Source of the DNA: Flavobacteriales bacterium
GTDB taxonomy: Bacteria; Bacteroidota; Bacteroidia; Flavobacteriales_F; PHOS-HE28
Direction: 5' to 3'
NCBI GenBank assembly: GCA_016788295.1
Contig: JAEUSY010000003.1
Span: 1-64,000, forward strand
Length of the DNA stretch: 64,000 nt
The position numbers were made by a program, and so were the translations under genes. The notes under the pieces are model-generated. The model was not told the DNA's origin, did not search any database, and worked only from the letters and a program-made list of their open reading frames with translations. Position 1 is the stretch's first letter. Every line of letters begins with the position of its first letter. Positions 7,693 to 16,567 of the stretch are shown here, piece after piece.

Positions 7693-9573
7693 ATGCGTCC
7701 GCTGCTCAAGCTCAACCCGTATTTCGCGAAGTACCGCTGGCACATCCTGCTGGGAACGGTCTTCATCGTGCTCAGCAACCTGTTCGCGGTGTATTCCCCC
7801 CAGGTGGTGCGCGAGGCCATCGACCTCATCGCCGAGGGTATCAAGCAAATGGCCCTGCCAGTGGACCAGCGCAGCCTGCCCGTGCCGGAAATGCTGCACG
7901 TGTGGGTGGGCTGGACCGGTATTGACCTGGCCGGGCGCCTGCAGGACCTGCACGATGACAGCGCGGTAGCGGCCACCGTGGTGTGGATCGCCGGCATCCT
8001 GGGCCTGCTCTACCTCGTGTTCGCACTGCTGAAGGGCTTCTTCATGTTCCTCATGCGGCAGACCATCATCGTGGTGAGCCGCCTGATCGAATACGACCTG
8101 AAGAACACCGTGTTCGACCACTATCAACGTCTGGACCGCGCATTCTACAAGCGCAACAGCACCGGCGACCTGATGAACCGAATCAGCGAGGATGTGGGCA
8201 AGGTGCGCATGTACCTGGGCCCTGCGGTGATGTACACCATCAACCTGGTGGTGCTCTTCGTGATGTGCATCGGCTTCATGCTGCACGTGAACGCCGAACT
8301 GACCTTGTGGACGCTGGCGCCGCTACCTGTAATGAGCGTGGTGATCTACTACGTGAGCGACGTGATCAACCGGCGCAGCATGGAAGTGCAGGAACAGCAG
8401 AGCAAGCTGAGCACCCTGGCGCAGGAGAGCTTCAGTGGCATCCGCGTGCTGAAGGCCTATGCCAAGGAACCCATGGCCGTGGACCGGTTCGCGGAAACGG
8501 CCGCCACCTACCGCGATCGCAGCCTGGCGCAGGCCAAGGTGGATGCGCTGTTCATGCCGGCCATCATGCTGCTGATCGGCCTCAGCACCGTGCTCACCAT
8601 CTTCATCGGTGGCATGAAGTTGATCCAGGGCGACCCCTCGGTAACGGTGGGCAACATCGCCGAGTTCGTGATCTACGTGAACATGCTCACCTGGCCCTTC
8701 GCATCGGTGGGCTGGGTCACCTCGCTGATCCAACAGGCCAGCGCCAGCATGGTGCGGATCAACGAGTTCCTGGACACGCCGCCCGCCATTGTGGACGTGG
8801 CCGATGACCTGCGCGAGATCCAAGGCGCCATCGAGTTCCGCAACGTCACCTTCACCTACCCCGATACCGGCATCACCGCGCTGAACAACGTCTCCTTCAA
8901 GGTCCCTGCAGGGGGCACGCTGGCCATTGTGGGCCATACCGGCAGCGGCAAGAGCACCATCGCCGAACTGATCGGCCGCATGTTCGATGTGACCAGCGGA
9001 ACAGTGCTTATTGATGGTGTTCCCATCCAACGCATCAAGTTGGAAACGCTCCGCAGCCGCCTTGGTTTCGTGCCGCAGGACGTGTTCCTGTTCAGCGATA
9101 CCATCCGCAACAACATCGCCTTCCGCCTGGAAGCTTCCGACGATCTGAACGAGCGTGTGGAGCAGGCGGCACGGGCGGCGCAGGTACACGACAACATCGT
9201 GGACTTCCCGAACGGCTACGACACCTTGCTGGGCGAGCGCGGCATCACCCTGAGCGGTGGCCAGAAACAACGCGTAAGCATTGCCCGGGCCATCATCGGC
9301 AGGCCGCGGATCCTGCTTTTCGACGATGCGCTGAGCGCCGTTGACACCGCCACAGAAGAGGCCATCCTGCGCGAATTGCGTGGTGTGATGAAAGGCCGCA
9401 CCACGGTGATCATCAGCCACCGGATCAGTGCCGTGCGCGATGCGGACCACATCATCGTCCTGGACCACGGCCGCTTGGTGGAAGCCGGCACCCACGCCGA
9501 ACTGCTGAAACGCGGCGGTCCCTACGCCCAACTGCACGAGGAGCAGCTGTTGGAAGAGGCCAAGAGCGCTTAG
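7693..9573 (+). CDS. ABC exporter, fused permease and ATPase (MsbA/BmrA type)
   Basis: The 626-residue half-transporter has an N-terminal six-helix export domain (about residues 1-335) and a C-terminal nucleotide-binding domain. Walker A is GHTGSGKST (near residue 415), the signature is LSGGQKQRVSIARA, and Walker B is ILLFDD followed by the D-loop ALSAVD. The catalytic glutamate after Walker B is Asp, a variant known in the BmrD/YheH group, often the degenerate half of a heterodimer. No partner gene is next to it. The first extracellular loop is long (around residues 40-95). The substrate could be lipid or drug. Confidence 0.88.
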   Translation: MRPLLKLNPYFAKYRWHILLGTVFIVLSNLFAVYSPQVVREAIDLIAEGIKQMALPVDQRSLPVPEMLHVWVGWTGIDLAGRLQDLHDDSAVAATVVWIAGILGLLYLVFALLKGFFMFLMRQTIIVVSRLIEYDLKNTVFDHYQRLDRAFYKRNSTGDLMNRISEDVGKVRMYLGPAVMYTINLVVLFVMCIGFMLHVNAELTLWTLAPLPVMSVVIYYVSDVINRRSMEVQEQQSKLSTLAQESFSGIRVLKAYAKEPMAVDRFAETAATYRDRSLAQAKVDALFMPAIMLLIGLSTVLTIFIGGMKLIQGDPSVTVGNIAEFVIYVNMLTWPFASVGWVTSLIQQASASMVRINEFLDTPPAIVDVADDLREIQGAIEFRNVTFTYPDTGITALNNVSFKVPAGGTLAIVGHTGSGKSTIAELIGRMFDVTSGTVLIDGVPIQRIKLETLRSRLGFVPQDVFLFSDTIRNNIAFRLEASDDLNERVEQAARAAQVHDNIVDFPNGYDTLLGERGITLSGGQKQRVSIARAIIGRPRILLFDDALSAVDTATEEAILRELRGVMKGRTTVIISHRISAVRDADHIIVLDHGRLVEAGTHAELLKRGGPYAQLHEEQLLEEAKSA

Positions 9574-9659
9574 GGCGCACGGTGCTGCGAACGGCCACAT
9601 GGCGGTCAAGGTTCACAAGGCTTTACCAAGGCGACCTCCCAACCCTGATACCCAGCGGT

Positions 9660-9690
9660 TTTGCACATGTCGGGATCCCGTTTATATTTG
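9660..9690 (+). promoter_or_regulatory. Bacteroidota-type promoter (-33 TTTG, -7 TATATTTG)
   Basis: TTTG at 9660-9663 is separated by exactly 19 bp from TATATTTG at 9683-9690, the sigma-ABfr consensus TTTG-N19-TAnnTTTG. The predicted transcript would start about 30 nt before the ATG of the PUR-family gene at 9726. It is the best promoter match I found in the window. Confidence 0.75.
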
Positions 9691-9725
9691 GATTCGTCAC
9701 GCACTAAGCGAAGGCCTGAATTCAC

Positions 9726-10079
9726 ATGGTGGATGATCGCGAGGATGTTTATTCCAAGGCCGTTCGTGCCGGGAAACGCACCTACTTCTTTGACGTGAAG
9801 AGCACCCGTGGGCGGGACCTCTACCTCACCATCACGGAAAGCAAGAAGCACACCCACGAGGACGGCACGGCCACCTACGACAAGCACAAGATCTTCCTGT
9901 ACAAGGAGGACTTCGACAAGTTCCTGGACGGGCTGCGCGATGCGTTCGACGAGATCGACCGCCTGCGAGCCAATGGCGACTATGGCCGCAACGACGAACA
10001 GGCGCCCCGCCAGACCGAAGGCGGAAGTTCACCCTATACGGACGTGAACTTCGAGGACCTGGACCGGAAGGACATCTGA
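9726..10079 (+). CDS. PUR-alpha-like single-stranded nucleic-acid-binding protein (DUF3276)
   Basis: The 117-residue protein has the single PUR repeat seen across Bacteroidota and spirochaetes: YSKAVRAGKRTYFFDVK, then RDLYLTITESKKH and HKIFLYKEDFDKFLDGL. The fold binds single-stranded DNA or RNA. The C-terminal third is acidic and low-complexity, probably disordered. A strong consensus promoter lies directly upstream and the next gene is parA, so it may be highly expressed. Its cellular role is not established. Confidence 0.88.
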   Translation: MVDDREDVYSKAVRAGKRTYFFDVKSTRGRDLYLTITESKKHTHEDGTATYDKHKIFLYKEDFDKFLDGLRDAFDEIDRLRANGDYGRNDEQAPRQTEGGSSPYTDVNFEDLDRKDI

Positions 10080-10238
10080 TCCTTCGCTGCACCCGGATCT
10101 GTTCAAAACTCGCCGACTTATCAACACGACCGAACGGGTGGTGTGCCGGTACTTTGCGCCATCGGCTAAGCGTTGACCCAACGATTAGCGGAACGCACAG
10201 AACCCAAACGCCTCCGCCGGGCCAACGGCGAACGAAGC

Positions 10239-11054
10239 ATGGCCAAGATCATATCCATTGTGAACCAGAAAGGCGGTGTGGGCAAGACCACCACGGCCAT
10301 CAACCTGGCCGCCAGCCTGGGCGTGCTGGAGCGTCGCACCCTGCTGGTGGACGCCGATCCGCAGGCCAACGCCACCAGCGGTGTGGGCTACGACCCGCGC
10401 AACGTGAAGGCCAGCATCTACGAGTGCATCATCAACAACACGCCGGCCAGCGATGTGATCCTGGGCACCGACAACCCGAACCTGGACCTCCTTCCTGGCC
10501 ACATCGACCTGGTGGGCGCCGAGATCGAGATGATCGACATGCGCGAACGCGAGCAGCAGATGAAAGCCGTGCTGGAGCCGCTACGCGAACAGTACGACTT
10601 CATTATCATCGACTGCTCCCCTTCCCTCGGCCTGGTCACGGTGAACAGCCTTACGGCCAGCGACAGCGTGATCGTGCCCGTGCAGTGCGAGTACTTCGCC
10701 TTGGAAGGTCTGGGCAAACTGCTGAACACCATCAAGATCGTGCAGCAACGCCTCAATCCCGAACTGGTGATCGAGGGCATGCTGCTCACCATGTACGACA
10801 GCCGCCTGCGCCTGGCCAACCAGGTGGTGGAGGAAGTGAAGACCCACTTCCAGCAGCTGGTATTCGATACGGTGATCCACCGCAACGTGGCGCTGGGCGA
10901 GGCACCGAGCCACGGCCAGACCATCATCATGCACGACGCCAGCAGCAAGGGCGCCACCAACTACCTGAACCTGGCCCGCGAGATCCTGCAGAAGAACAGC
11001 CTGACGCGTATCCCCGATAGCGAGCGCACCCTGGCCATCCCCGACGAACAATGA
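10239..11054 (+). CDS. parA: Chromosome-partitioning ATPase ParA
   Basis: This codes for 271 residues from the ATG at 10239 (MAKIISIVNQ); an in-frame start 66 bp upstream adds a non-conserved tail and was rejected. The deviant Walker A is KGGVGKTT (residues 11-18), followed by DADPQANATSG and the later DCSPSLGLVTVN. The protein is a P-loop ATPase that moves ParB-parS complexes during chromosome segregation. It overlaps parB through ATGA at 11051. A -7-like TACTTTG lies at about 10150. I did not find a consensus parS nearby. Confidence 0.95.
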   Translation: MAKIISIVNQKGGVGKTTTAINLAASLGVLERRTLLVDADPQANATSGVGYDPRNVKASIYECIINNTPASDVILGTDNPNLDLLPGHIDLVGAEIEMIDMREREQQMKAVLEPLREQYDFIIIDCSPSLGLVTVNSLTASDSVIVPVQCEYFALEGLGKLLNTIKIVQQRLNPELVIEGMLLTMYDSRLRLANQVVEEVKTHFQQLVFDTVIHRNVALGEAPSHGQTIIMHDASSKGATNYLNLAREILQKNSLTRIPDSERTLAIPDEQ

Positions 11055-11926
11055 CGAAGAAGAAAGGCCTGGGACGCGGCTTGAGCGCCCTGTTGGAAGA
11101 CCCCACCACGGACATCACCACGCGCAACGAGCCGGTGAGCGCGCCGCGCAGTGCGGGCCCCATCGGCACCATTCCGGTGGCGCAGATCGAACCGAACCCG
11201 TTCCAGCCCCGCGTCTACTTCAGCGACGAAGCCCTGGCCGAACTGGCCCAGAGCATCAGTGAACTGGGCATCATTCAGCCCGTTACGGTGCGTAAGGTGG
11301 GCTACGACCGCTACCAGCTGATCAGCGGCGAGCGCCGTTTCCGTGCCTCGCAACTGGCCGGGCTCGAAGAGGTGCCCGCCTACATCCGCATCGCCAACGA
11401 CGAGGCCATGCTGGAGATGGCCCTGGTGGAGAACATCCAGCGCGAGGAACTGGATGCCATCGAGGTGGCCATCAGCTTCCAGCGCCTCATTGACGAGGTG
11501 AAGCTGACGCAGGAGCAACTGAGCGAGAAGGTGGGCAAGGACCGCGCTACCGTGGCCAACTACCTGCGCCTGCTGAAGTTGCCGCCCGAGATCCAACTGG
11601 GCTTGCGCCAACGCACCATCGGCATGGGCCACGCCCGCGCACTGATCAGCATCAGCGACCCCGTGCGGCAGGTGGAGCTGTACCACAAGATCGTGGAGAG
11701 CCAGCTGAGCGTACGGGCCGTGGAGGACCTGGCGCGCACGGCCACGCCCAAGAGCAAGGGCACCGCGGCACCCGGACTACGTCCGAACAAGGACCTTAGC
11801 CGCCAGCTCGCCGAACGCTTCGGCAGCAAGGTGAGCGTGAAGCAGAGCGTGGAAGGAAAAGGGCGGATCGAGATCCCCTTCCGAAACGAGGATGAACTGC
11901 GGAGGATATTGGCCGTGCTGGGTTGA
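11051..11926 (+). CDS. parB: Chromosome-partitioning protein ParB
   Basis: The 291-residue protein starts with the basic segment MTKKKGLGRGLSALL that contacts ParA. The ParB/Srx domain follows with GERRFRAS (residues 93-100, the CTPase/clamp motif) and ENIQREEL (127-134), then a helix-turn-helix (EKVGKDRATVANYLRLLKLP) for parS binding and a C-terminal dimer domain ending RRILAVLG. It shares ATGA with parA, so both are made from one message. Confidence 0.95.
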   Translation: MTKKKGLGRGLSALLEDPTTDITTRNEPVSAPRSAGPIGTIPVAQIEPNPFQPRVYFSDEALAELAQSISELGIIQPVTVRKVGYDRYQLISGERRFRASQLAGLEEVPAYIRIANDEAMLEMALVENIQREELDAIEVAISFQRLIDEVKLTQEQLSEKVGKDRATVANYLRLLKLPPEIQLGLRQRTIGMGHARALISISDPVRQVELYHKIVESQLSVRAVEDLARTATPKSKGTAAPGLRPNKDLSRQLAERFGSKVSVKQSVEGKGRIEIPFRNEDELRRILAVLG

Positions 11927-11964
11927 GCCTGTGCGGCTACAGGCATAGTACCGATCTTTGCGCC

Positions 11965-12531
11965 ATGTCCATGGTGCGCTGTATGGTCGTTGCCCTGCTC
12001 GTTGCGAGCGGCCTGGCATCGCGTGCACAGTCCGTCACGGACACTGTTCCATCTGCTTTTCCGGACACCCTGGGCTGGCGCTACCACCATTCCCCCCGCA
12101 AGGCCTCCATCCTTTCGGCGGTGCTGCCGGGCGCCGGGCAGATCTACAACCGCAAGTACTGGAAAGCGCCCATCGTTTGGGCCGGACTGGGCACTTGCAT
12201 CTACTTCATCAGCGAGAACAACAGCGAATACCAGCGCTACAAGACCGCTTACATCGCCCTTGTTGACGGTGACCCCAACACCGTGGATGAGTTCAACGGG
12301 GCGTTCAGCGCACAGAGCGTGTTGAACGTGGTGGACACCTACCGCCGTTGGCGCGACCTGAGCTACCTGGCCTTTGCGGCCGTGTACATCTTGAACGTGG
12401 TGGATGCCGGCGTGGACGCCAACTTCGTGCGCTTCGATGTGGGGCGCGACCTGAGCTTGGGGATCACACCCACCATGGACCTGGGCGCCATGCGCAGCAC
12501 CGGGCTCTGCCTCGCACTTACCCTGCGTTGA
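11965..12531 (+). CDS. DUF5683 membrane-associated protein
   Basis: This codes for 188 residues from ATG 11965, giving a signal-like N-terminus (MSMVRCMVVALLVASGLASRA). The DUF5683 core is KASILSAVLPGAGQIYNRKYWKAPIVW, then a membrane segment, YRRWRDLSYL and AAVYILNVVDAGVDANF. DUF5683 is found almost only in Bacteroidota, between parB and dapB as here. Two to three hydrophobic segments suggest membrane insertion. Its role is unknown, but the linkage suggests a link with chromosome or envelope maintenance. Confidence 0.82.
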   Translation: MSMVRCMVVALLVASGLASRAQSVTDTVPSAFPDTLGWRYHHSPRKASILSAVLPGAGQIYNRKYWKAPIVWAGLGTCIYFISENNSEYQRYKTAYIALVDGDPNTVDEFNGAFSAQSVLNVVDTYRRWRDLSYLAFAAVYILNVVDAGVDANFVRFDVGRDLSLGITPTMDLGAMRSTGLCLALTLR

Positions 12532-12660
12532 TCGGCCAGCCGTAAGCCCCCATCGCCGTTCAACGTGTTGGGCGCCCGTGCCTCGGGGCGGTCGGTTAAC
12601 TTCGGCACCGCTTCCGCCGCGTGTACCGCAGTGGAGCACCAACAGGAAGAAGTACCCGCC

Positions 12661-13377
12661 ATGCGCATCGCACTCTACGGCTACGGCAAAATGGGCAAGG
12701 CCATTGAACAGGTGGCCCTCTCCCGTGGCCATGAGGTGGTGTTGCGTGTGGCCGCTGAGAACGCCGGTACCCCACCCACCGGGGCCGATGTGGCCATTGA
12801 GTTCAGTCGTCCGGAACAGGCCCTGGCCAACATGGCGCTCTGCCTCGCCCACAAGGTGCCGGTGGTGGTGGGCACCACGGGTTGGTACGACCACCTGAAC
12901 GATGTGCGTGCGCTGGTGCAGCAGCACGATGGCACCCTGCTCTGGGCCAGCAATTTCAGCATCGGCGTCAACCTCTTCTTCCGCATCAACCGCCAATTGG
13001 CCGCGCTCATGAACACGCAGCCGCAGTACGGCGTGCGCATCGACGAGATCCACCACGTACACAAGCTGGACGCACCCAGCGGCACGGCCATTACCCTGGC
13101 GCGCGACATCGACCTACGGCACAGCGGCTACACCGGTTGGGCCTTGGCGCCCGAGGCCGGTACCACGCCCGCGCCCGTGCCCATCCACAGCGAACGCATC
13201 GGCGAAGTGCCCGGCAAACATTCGGTGACCTGGGCCGGTACCGACGACCGCATCACCATTACCCATGAAGCCTTCGGTCGCACTGGTTTCGCCACCGGCG
13301 CCGTGGTGGCCGCCGAATGGCTGCGCACACGCAAAGGCCTGTTCACCATGGACGATGTGCTTGACGTGAACCCGTGA
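12661..13377 (+). CDS. dapB: 4-hydroxy-tetrahydrodipicolinate reductase
   Basis: The 238-residue protein is a typical short Bacteroidota DapB, which reduces 4-hydroxy-tetrahydrodipicolinate in lysine and diaminopimelate synthesis. The nucleotide site is YGYGKMGKAI (residues 6-15). The catalytic block EIHHVHKLDAPSGTA (129-143) supplies H131/H132 and K135 and the substrate loop. The start at 12661 (MRIALYGYGK) is the family's normal start; the frame extends 96 bp upstream without similarity. It lies between DUF5683 and lepB. Confidence 0.95.
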   Translation: MRIALYGYGKMGKAIEQVALSRGHEVVLRVAAENAGTPPTGADVAIEFSRPEQALANMALCLAHKVPVVVGTTGWYDHLNDVRALVQQHDGTLLWASNFSIGVNLFFRINRQLAALMNTQPQYGVRIDEIHHVHKLDAPSGTAITLARDIDLRHSGYTGWALAPEAGTTPAPVPIHSERIGEVPGKHSVTWAGTDDRITITHEAFGRTGFATGAVVAAEWLRTRKGLFTMDDVLDVNP

Positions 13378-13423
13378 CCTTCAACCAGTGACACGCACGC
13401 TAAAGACACGCGAACGGTGGTAG

Positions 13424-13442
13424 GTCGACCCGGAGGGTCGAC
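13424..13442. terminator. Palindrome between dapB and lepB
   Basis: GTCGACCC and GGGTCGAC pair perfectly around a 3-nt loop (GGA). No T-tract follows. It may be a terminator for dapB or a dispersed intergenic palindrome. Confidence 0.45.
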
Positions 13443-13484
13443 GATACCGGTGCGAACAGAACCATTACCATATAACCTCTCGCC

Positions 13485-15029
13485 TTGATACCCTACCTCT
13501 TCCTCTTCGCCTACTTCGCTGTGGTGATGGCCAGCCTGTGGAAGCTCTTCCAAAAGGCAGGCAAGCCCGCGTGGGCCGGCTTCGTACCCGGTTACAACAT
13601 CCTGGTGTGGCTGCAGATCACCGGCAAGCCCTGGTGGTGGATCTTCCTCTTCATCGTGCCCGGCGTCAACCTGCTCATGTTCATCATCATGAACGTGAAC
13701 ATCAGTATCGTGCTCGGCGAACGCGAGTTCAAGGACCATGTGCTGATGACCTTCCTGCCCTGGTGGAAAGTGCCGCAGCTCTGCTACTCGGACAAGGCCT
13801 ACGTGGGTCCCATACCCGTGGCGCAGCGCAAGCGCGGCACCTTGGGCCAATGGGGCGATGCCGTGCTCTTCGCCGTGATCGTGGCCACCGTGTTCCGCAC
13901 CTACACCTTCGAGGCCTTCACCATTCCCACGCCCTCCATGGAGAAGAGCCTGCTGGTGGGCGACTACCTCTTCGTGAGCAAGCTGAGCTACGGGCCGCGC
14001 CTGCCGATGACGCCCATCACCTTCCCCTTCACCCACCACACCCTGCCGCTGAGCAGCAGCACGCCTTCCTTCGTGAATTGGTTCAGCCAGCCCTACCGCC
14101 GCCTGCCGGGCTTCGGAACGCCCCAACGCGGCGATGCCGTGGTGTTCAACTTCCCCGAGGGCGATACCGTGGTGGCCAACCTGCAGAACCAGAGCTACTA
14201 CCAGCTGGCCCGCCAGTACCCGCGCACCAAGCTCGCCAACCCCGAGTTCAGGGTGCGGAGCTACAATGAGACCGGCCGCCCCGTACTGATCCCCACCGGC
14301 GGATTGCTGGTGCGTCCGGTGGACAAGCGCGAGAACTACATCAAGCGCTGCGTGGCCGTGGCCGGTGATAGCCTGCGCATCGTGAGCGGCAAAGTGTTCG
14401 TGAACGGCGAGGAAAGCCCCCTCTCGAACACGGGCCAGTACAGCTACGAGTTCGTGCTGCGTTCCTCCTTCCGCAAGGACAACCTGAAGAAGCGCTTCGA
14501 CATCAGTGAGAGCGATGTGCAGGACGACGGGCAGATGGCCATCATCCCCACCTCCACGGCCATTGCCGAGCAGCTGGGCAAGTTCGACAACGTGGTGAGC
14601 ATGACCCGCCAGGACCACCCCGAGGGCTACTACGACAGCTACGGTGTGTGGCCCATCTTCCCAAACCACCCGGACTTCCACTGGACCGAGGACAACTTCG
14701 GCCCCATCTGGGTCCCCAAGGCCGGTGCGCAGATCACCCTCACCCTGCAGAACCTGCCGCTCTACGCCCGCGCCATCCGCGTGTACGAAGGCAACACGCT
14801 GGAGGTGAAGGACGGCACCATCCTGATAAACGGCGAGGCCACCAACACCTACACCTTCAAGCAGGACTACTACTGGATGATGGGTGACAACCGGCACCGC
14901 TCGCAAGACAGCCGCTTCTGGGGCTTCGTGCCGCAGGACCACATCGTGGGCAAGGCCGTGCTGGTGTGGTTCTCCAAGGACCCTTACACCGGTATCCGCT
15001 GGAAGCGCTTGTTCTCGGGCGTGAAGTGA
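13485..15029 (+). CDS. lepB: Signal peptidase I, long Bacteroidota form (TTG start)
   Basis: This codes for 514 residues of S26 leader peptidase, which cuts signal peptides on the outer face of the inner membrane. A TTG at 13485 is chosen because residues 1-70 (IPYLFLFAYF, SLWKLFQKAGKPAWAGFVPGYN) are the conserved N-terminal membrane part in this phylum; no ATG is suitably placed. The catalytic Ser is S151 in PTPSMEKS and the general-base Lys is K287 in YIKRCVAVAGD; the box MMGDNRHRSQDSR follows near the end. The large insertion between Ser and Lys is normal for Bacteroidota. A smaller paralogue follows. Confidence 0.92.
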   Translation: MIPYLFLFAYFAVVMASLWKLFQKAGKPAWAGFVPGYNILVWLQITGKPWWWIFLFIVPGVNLLMFIIMNVNISIVLGEREFKDHVLMTFLPWWKVPQLCYSDKAYVGPIPVAQRKRGTLGQWGDAVLFAVIVATVFRTYTFEAFTIPTPSMEKSLLVGDYLFVSKLSYGPRLPMTPITFPFTHHTLPLSSSTPSFVNWFSQPYRRLPGFGTPQRGDAVVFNFPEGDTVVANLQNQSYYQLARQYPRTKLANPEFRVRSYNETGRPVLIPTGGLLVRPVDKRENYIKRCVAVAGDSLRIVSGKVFVNGEESPLSNTGQYSYEFVLRSSFRKDNLKKRFDISESDVQDDGQMAIIPTSTAIAEQLGKFDNVVSMTRQDHPEGYYDSYGVWPIFPNHPDFHWTEDNFGPIWVPKAGAQITLTLQNLPLYARAIRVYEGNTLEVKDGTILINGEATNTYTFKQDYYWMMGDNRHRSQDSRFWGFVPQDHIVGKAVLVWFSKDPYTGIRWKRLFSGVK

Positions 15030-15106
15030 GGACCTGTTGCACGTGCCCGTTACGGCAACGCTCCTGAATTGGTCCAGCGCCCGGTAATGCCCAATTGCAC
15101 GCGCCC

Positions 15107-16048
15107 ATGAACAAACTACGTGCACTGAAGCAGCACTGGAGCGCCATGAACGACTGGCTGCGCGCCTTCCTGCTGGCCGTGGTGCTGTTGACCTTCATGC
15201 ACCTGTTCCTGCTGCGCTTCGTGAGCGTGCAGAGCACCAGCATGTTCGCCACGCTATTCCCCGGGGATCTGGTGCTGGTGCAACGGTGGCGCACATGGAC
15301 CGGCATGGAGCGCAACGACATCGTGGTGTTCCGCGATCCGCTGAAGGACGATGTGCCTGCTGCACGCAGACCACTTCTGGTGAAACGCATCGTAGGCATG
15401 CCCGGCGATGTGGTGGAACTGCGCGATGGACGCACCTACGTGAACGGAAACCTGGTCGCCGATGCCCCGGCCACCACGCACAGCTACCTGGTGCGCTTCC
15501 GGACAGGAAGCAACGCGGACAGCCTGCTGGGGTCCATCGGACTCCCCCCCACCTACCTGGGCCAGGACAGGCGTGCGGTGGAGGTGCCGCTGAACGAAAC
15601 GCTCGCGGAACAACTGCGGAAACGCGATGACGTGGTGAGCGTGGAGCGCATGGGGCCGGCCACCGGTGCGCCGCGCCACATCTTCCCCTTCAGTCCGTAT
15701 TTCCAATGGAACAGCGACGACTACGGACCGATCACCGTGCCGCGCAAGGGCGATACGGTGCGCATCGATGTGAGCAACCTGCCACTGTATGATCGGCTGA
15801 TCAGTGTCTACGAGGGCCACCGACTGGGCGTGAGCGGCCGCGAGCTCACCATCGACGACCGGCCTTTGACCGACTACGTGTTCGAGCAGGACCACTACTT
15901 CGTGCTCGGCGACAGCCGCCACCACAGCGCCGATTCGCGCTACTGGGGCTTCCTGCCCGGCGACCATCTGGTGGGCCGCGCCTCCTTGGTGCTCTTGAGC
16001 AAAGGTCCTGCTGGCTTGCGCAGCGGGCGCTGGCTCATCCGGCCATAG
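15107..16048 (+). CDS. Second signal peptidase I paralogue
   Basis: The 313-residue protein has a single transmembrane helix (about residues 22-42), then the catalytic Ser S45 in SVQSTSMFATLFPGD and the Lys K93 in LLVKRIVGMPGD. The closing box is VLGDSRHHSADSRYWGF. It lacks the three-helix N-terminal module of the larger LepB just upstream. The ATG at 15107 was taken over a TTG four codons earlier. Both enzymes look catalytically complete; they may have different substrates, but the sequence does not say which. Confidence 0.88.
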   Translation: MNKLRALKQHWSAMNDWLRAFLLAVVLLTFMHLFLLRFVSVQSTSMFATLFPGDLVLVQRWRTWTGMERNDIVVFRDPLKDDVPAARRPLLVKRIVGMPGDVVELRDGRTYVNGNLVADAPATTHSYLVRFRTGSNADSLLGSIGLPPTYLGQDRRAVEVPLNETLAEQLRKRDDVVSVERMGPATGAPRHIFPFSPYFQWNSDDYGPITVPRKGDTVRIDVSNLPLYDRLISVYEGHRLGVSGRELTIDDRPLTDYVFEQDHYFVLGDSRHHSADSRYWGFLPGDHLVGRASLVLLSKGPAGLRSGRWLIRP

Positions 16049-16052
16049 GGGG

Positions 16053-16060
16053 TAATTTCG
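16053..16060 (+). promoter_or_regulatory. Putative -7 box (TAATTTCG) 9 bp before the lipoprotein start
   Basis: TAATTTCG is a one-mismatch match to TAnnTTTG. The ATG follows after only 9 bp, implying a nearly leaderless transcript. Similar short spacings occur at 29204-29211, 39139-39146 and 39876-39883. Confidence 0.35.
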
Positions 16061-16069
16061 CCCACCCTC

Positions 16070-16567
16070 ATGCCAGCATTCCGTATTCGTCCCGCATTCG
16101 TTGTTCTGCTCAACGCGCTGCTCATCAGCAGCGGTTGTGGTTCACCCAGCGCCACCTGCGCCAATTTCTTCGAGCCCTACCCCGACCTGATCACCGGTCG
16201 CGTGCGCACCGCAAAGAACGGCGCGTACCTGGATGCCATGGCGCTATATGGCAAAGGCAACTACGCCGAGGCCGCGCCCCTGCTGCGCACCTACCTGAAT
16301 GCCCGCGATGCGCACGACGGCGCACACCTCTACCTGGCGTGCTGCCTGCTGGCCACCGGCCAACCCTTCGAGGCGGAGCTTGAGCTGGACCACTTGGAGC
16401 GCAGCAACCTGAAGGACTTCCGCGACCAGACCGAGTGGTACACCGTGCTCTGCTGGTTGTGCAGCGACCAGAAGGACCGCGCCCTTGAAGGCGCCCGAGA
16501 CATTGCCGCCAAGCCCCGCCACACCTACGCCAAGGAGGCCGATGCCCTGGTGAAGGCCCTGCAGTAA
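16070..16567 (+). CDS. TPR-like lipoprotein
   Basis: The 165-residue protein has a lipoprotein signal (LLISSGC, Cys at 23). The rest is helical with TPR-like pairs: MALYGKGNYAEAAPLLRTYLNAR and LYLACCLLATGQPFEAELELDHLE. It probably forms an anchored protein-protein interaction scaffold. Its stop overlaps the NUDIX start (TAATG), suggesting coupled translation. Function unknown. Confidence 0.6.
   Translation: MPAFRIRPAFVVLLNALLISSGCGSPSATCANFFEPYPDLITGRVRTAKNGAYLDAMALYGKGNYAEAAPLLRTYLNARDAHDGAHLYLACCLLATGQPFEAELELDHLERSNLKDFRDQTEWYTVLCWLCSDQKDRALEGARDIAAKPRHTYAKEADALVKALQ

Noticed and set aside
10100-12000. A parS site next to parA-parB
   Set aside because: No sequence close to the 16-bp parS palindrome (GTTnCACGTGnAAC core) was found around the genes; it probably lies elsewhere.
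13128-15125. A minus-strand open frame of 665 codons over lepB
   Set aside because: It is antisense to a gene whose S26 active-site blocks are intact.
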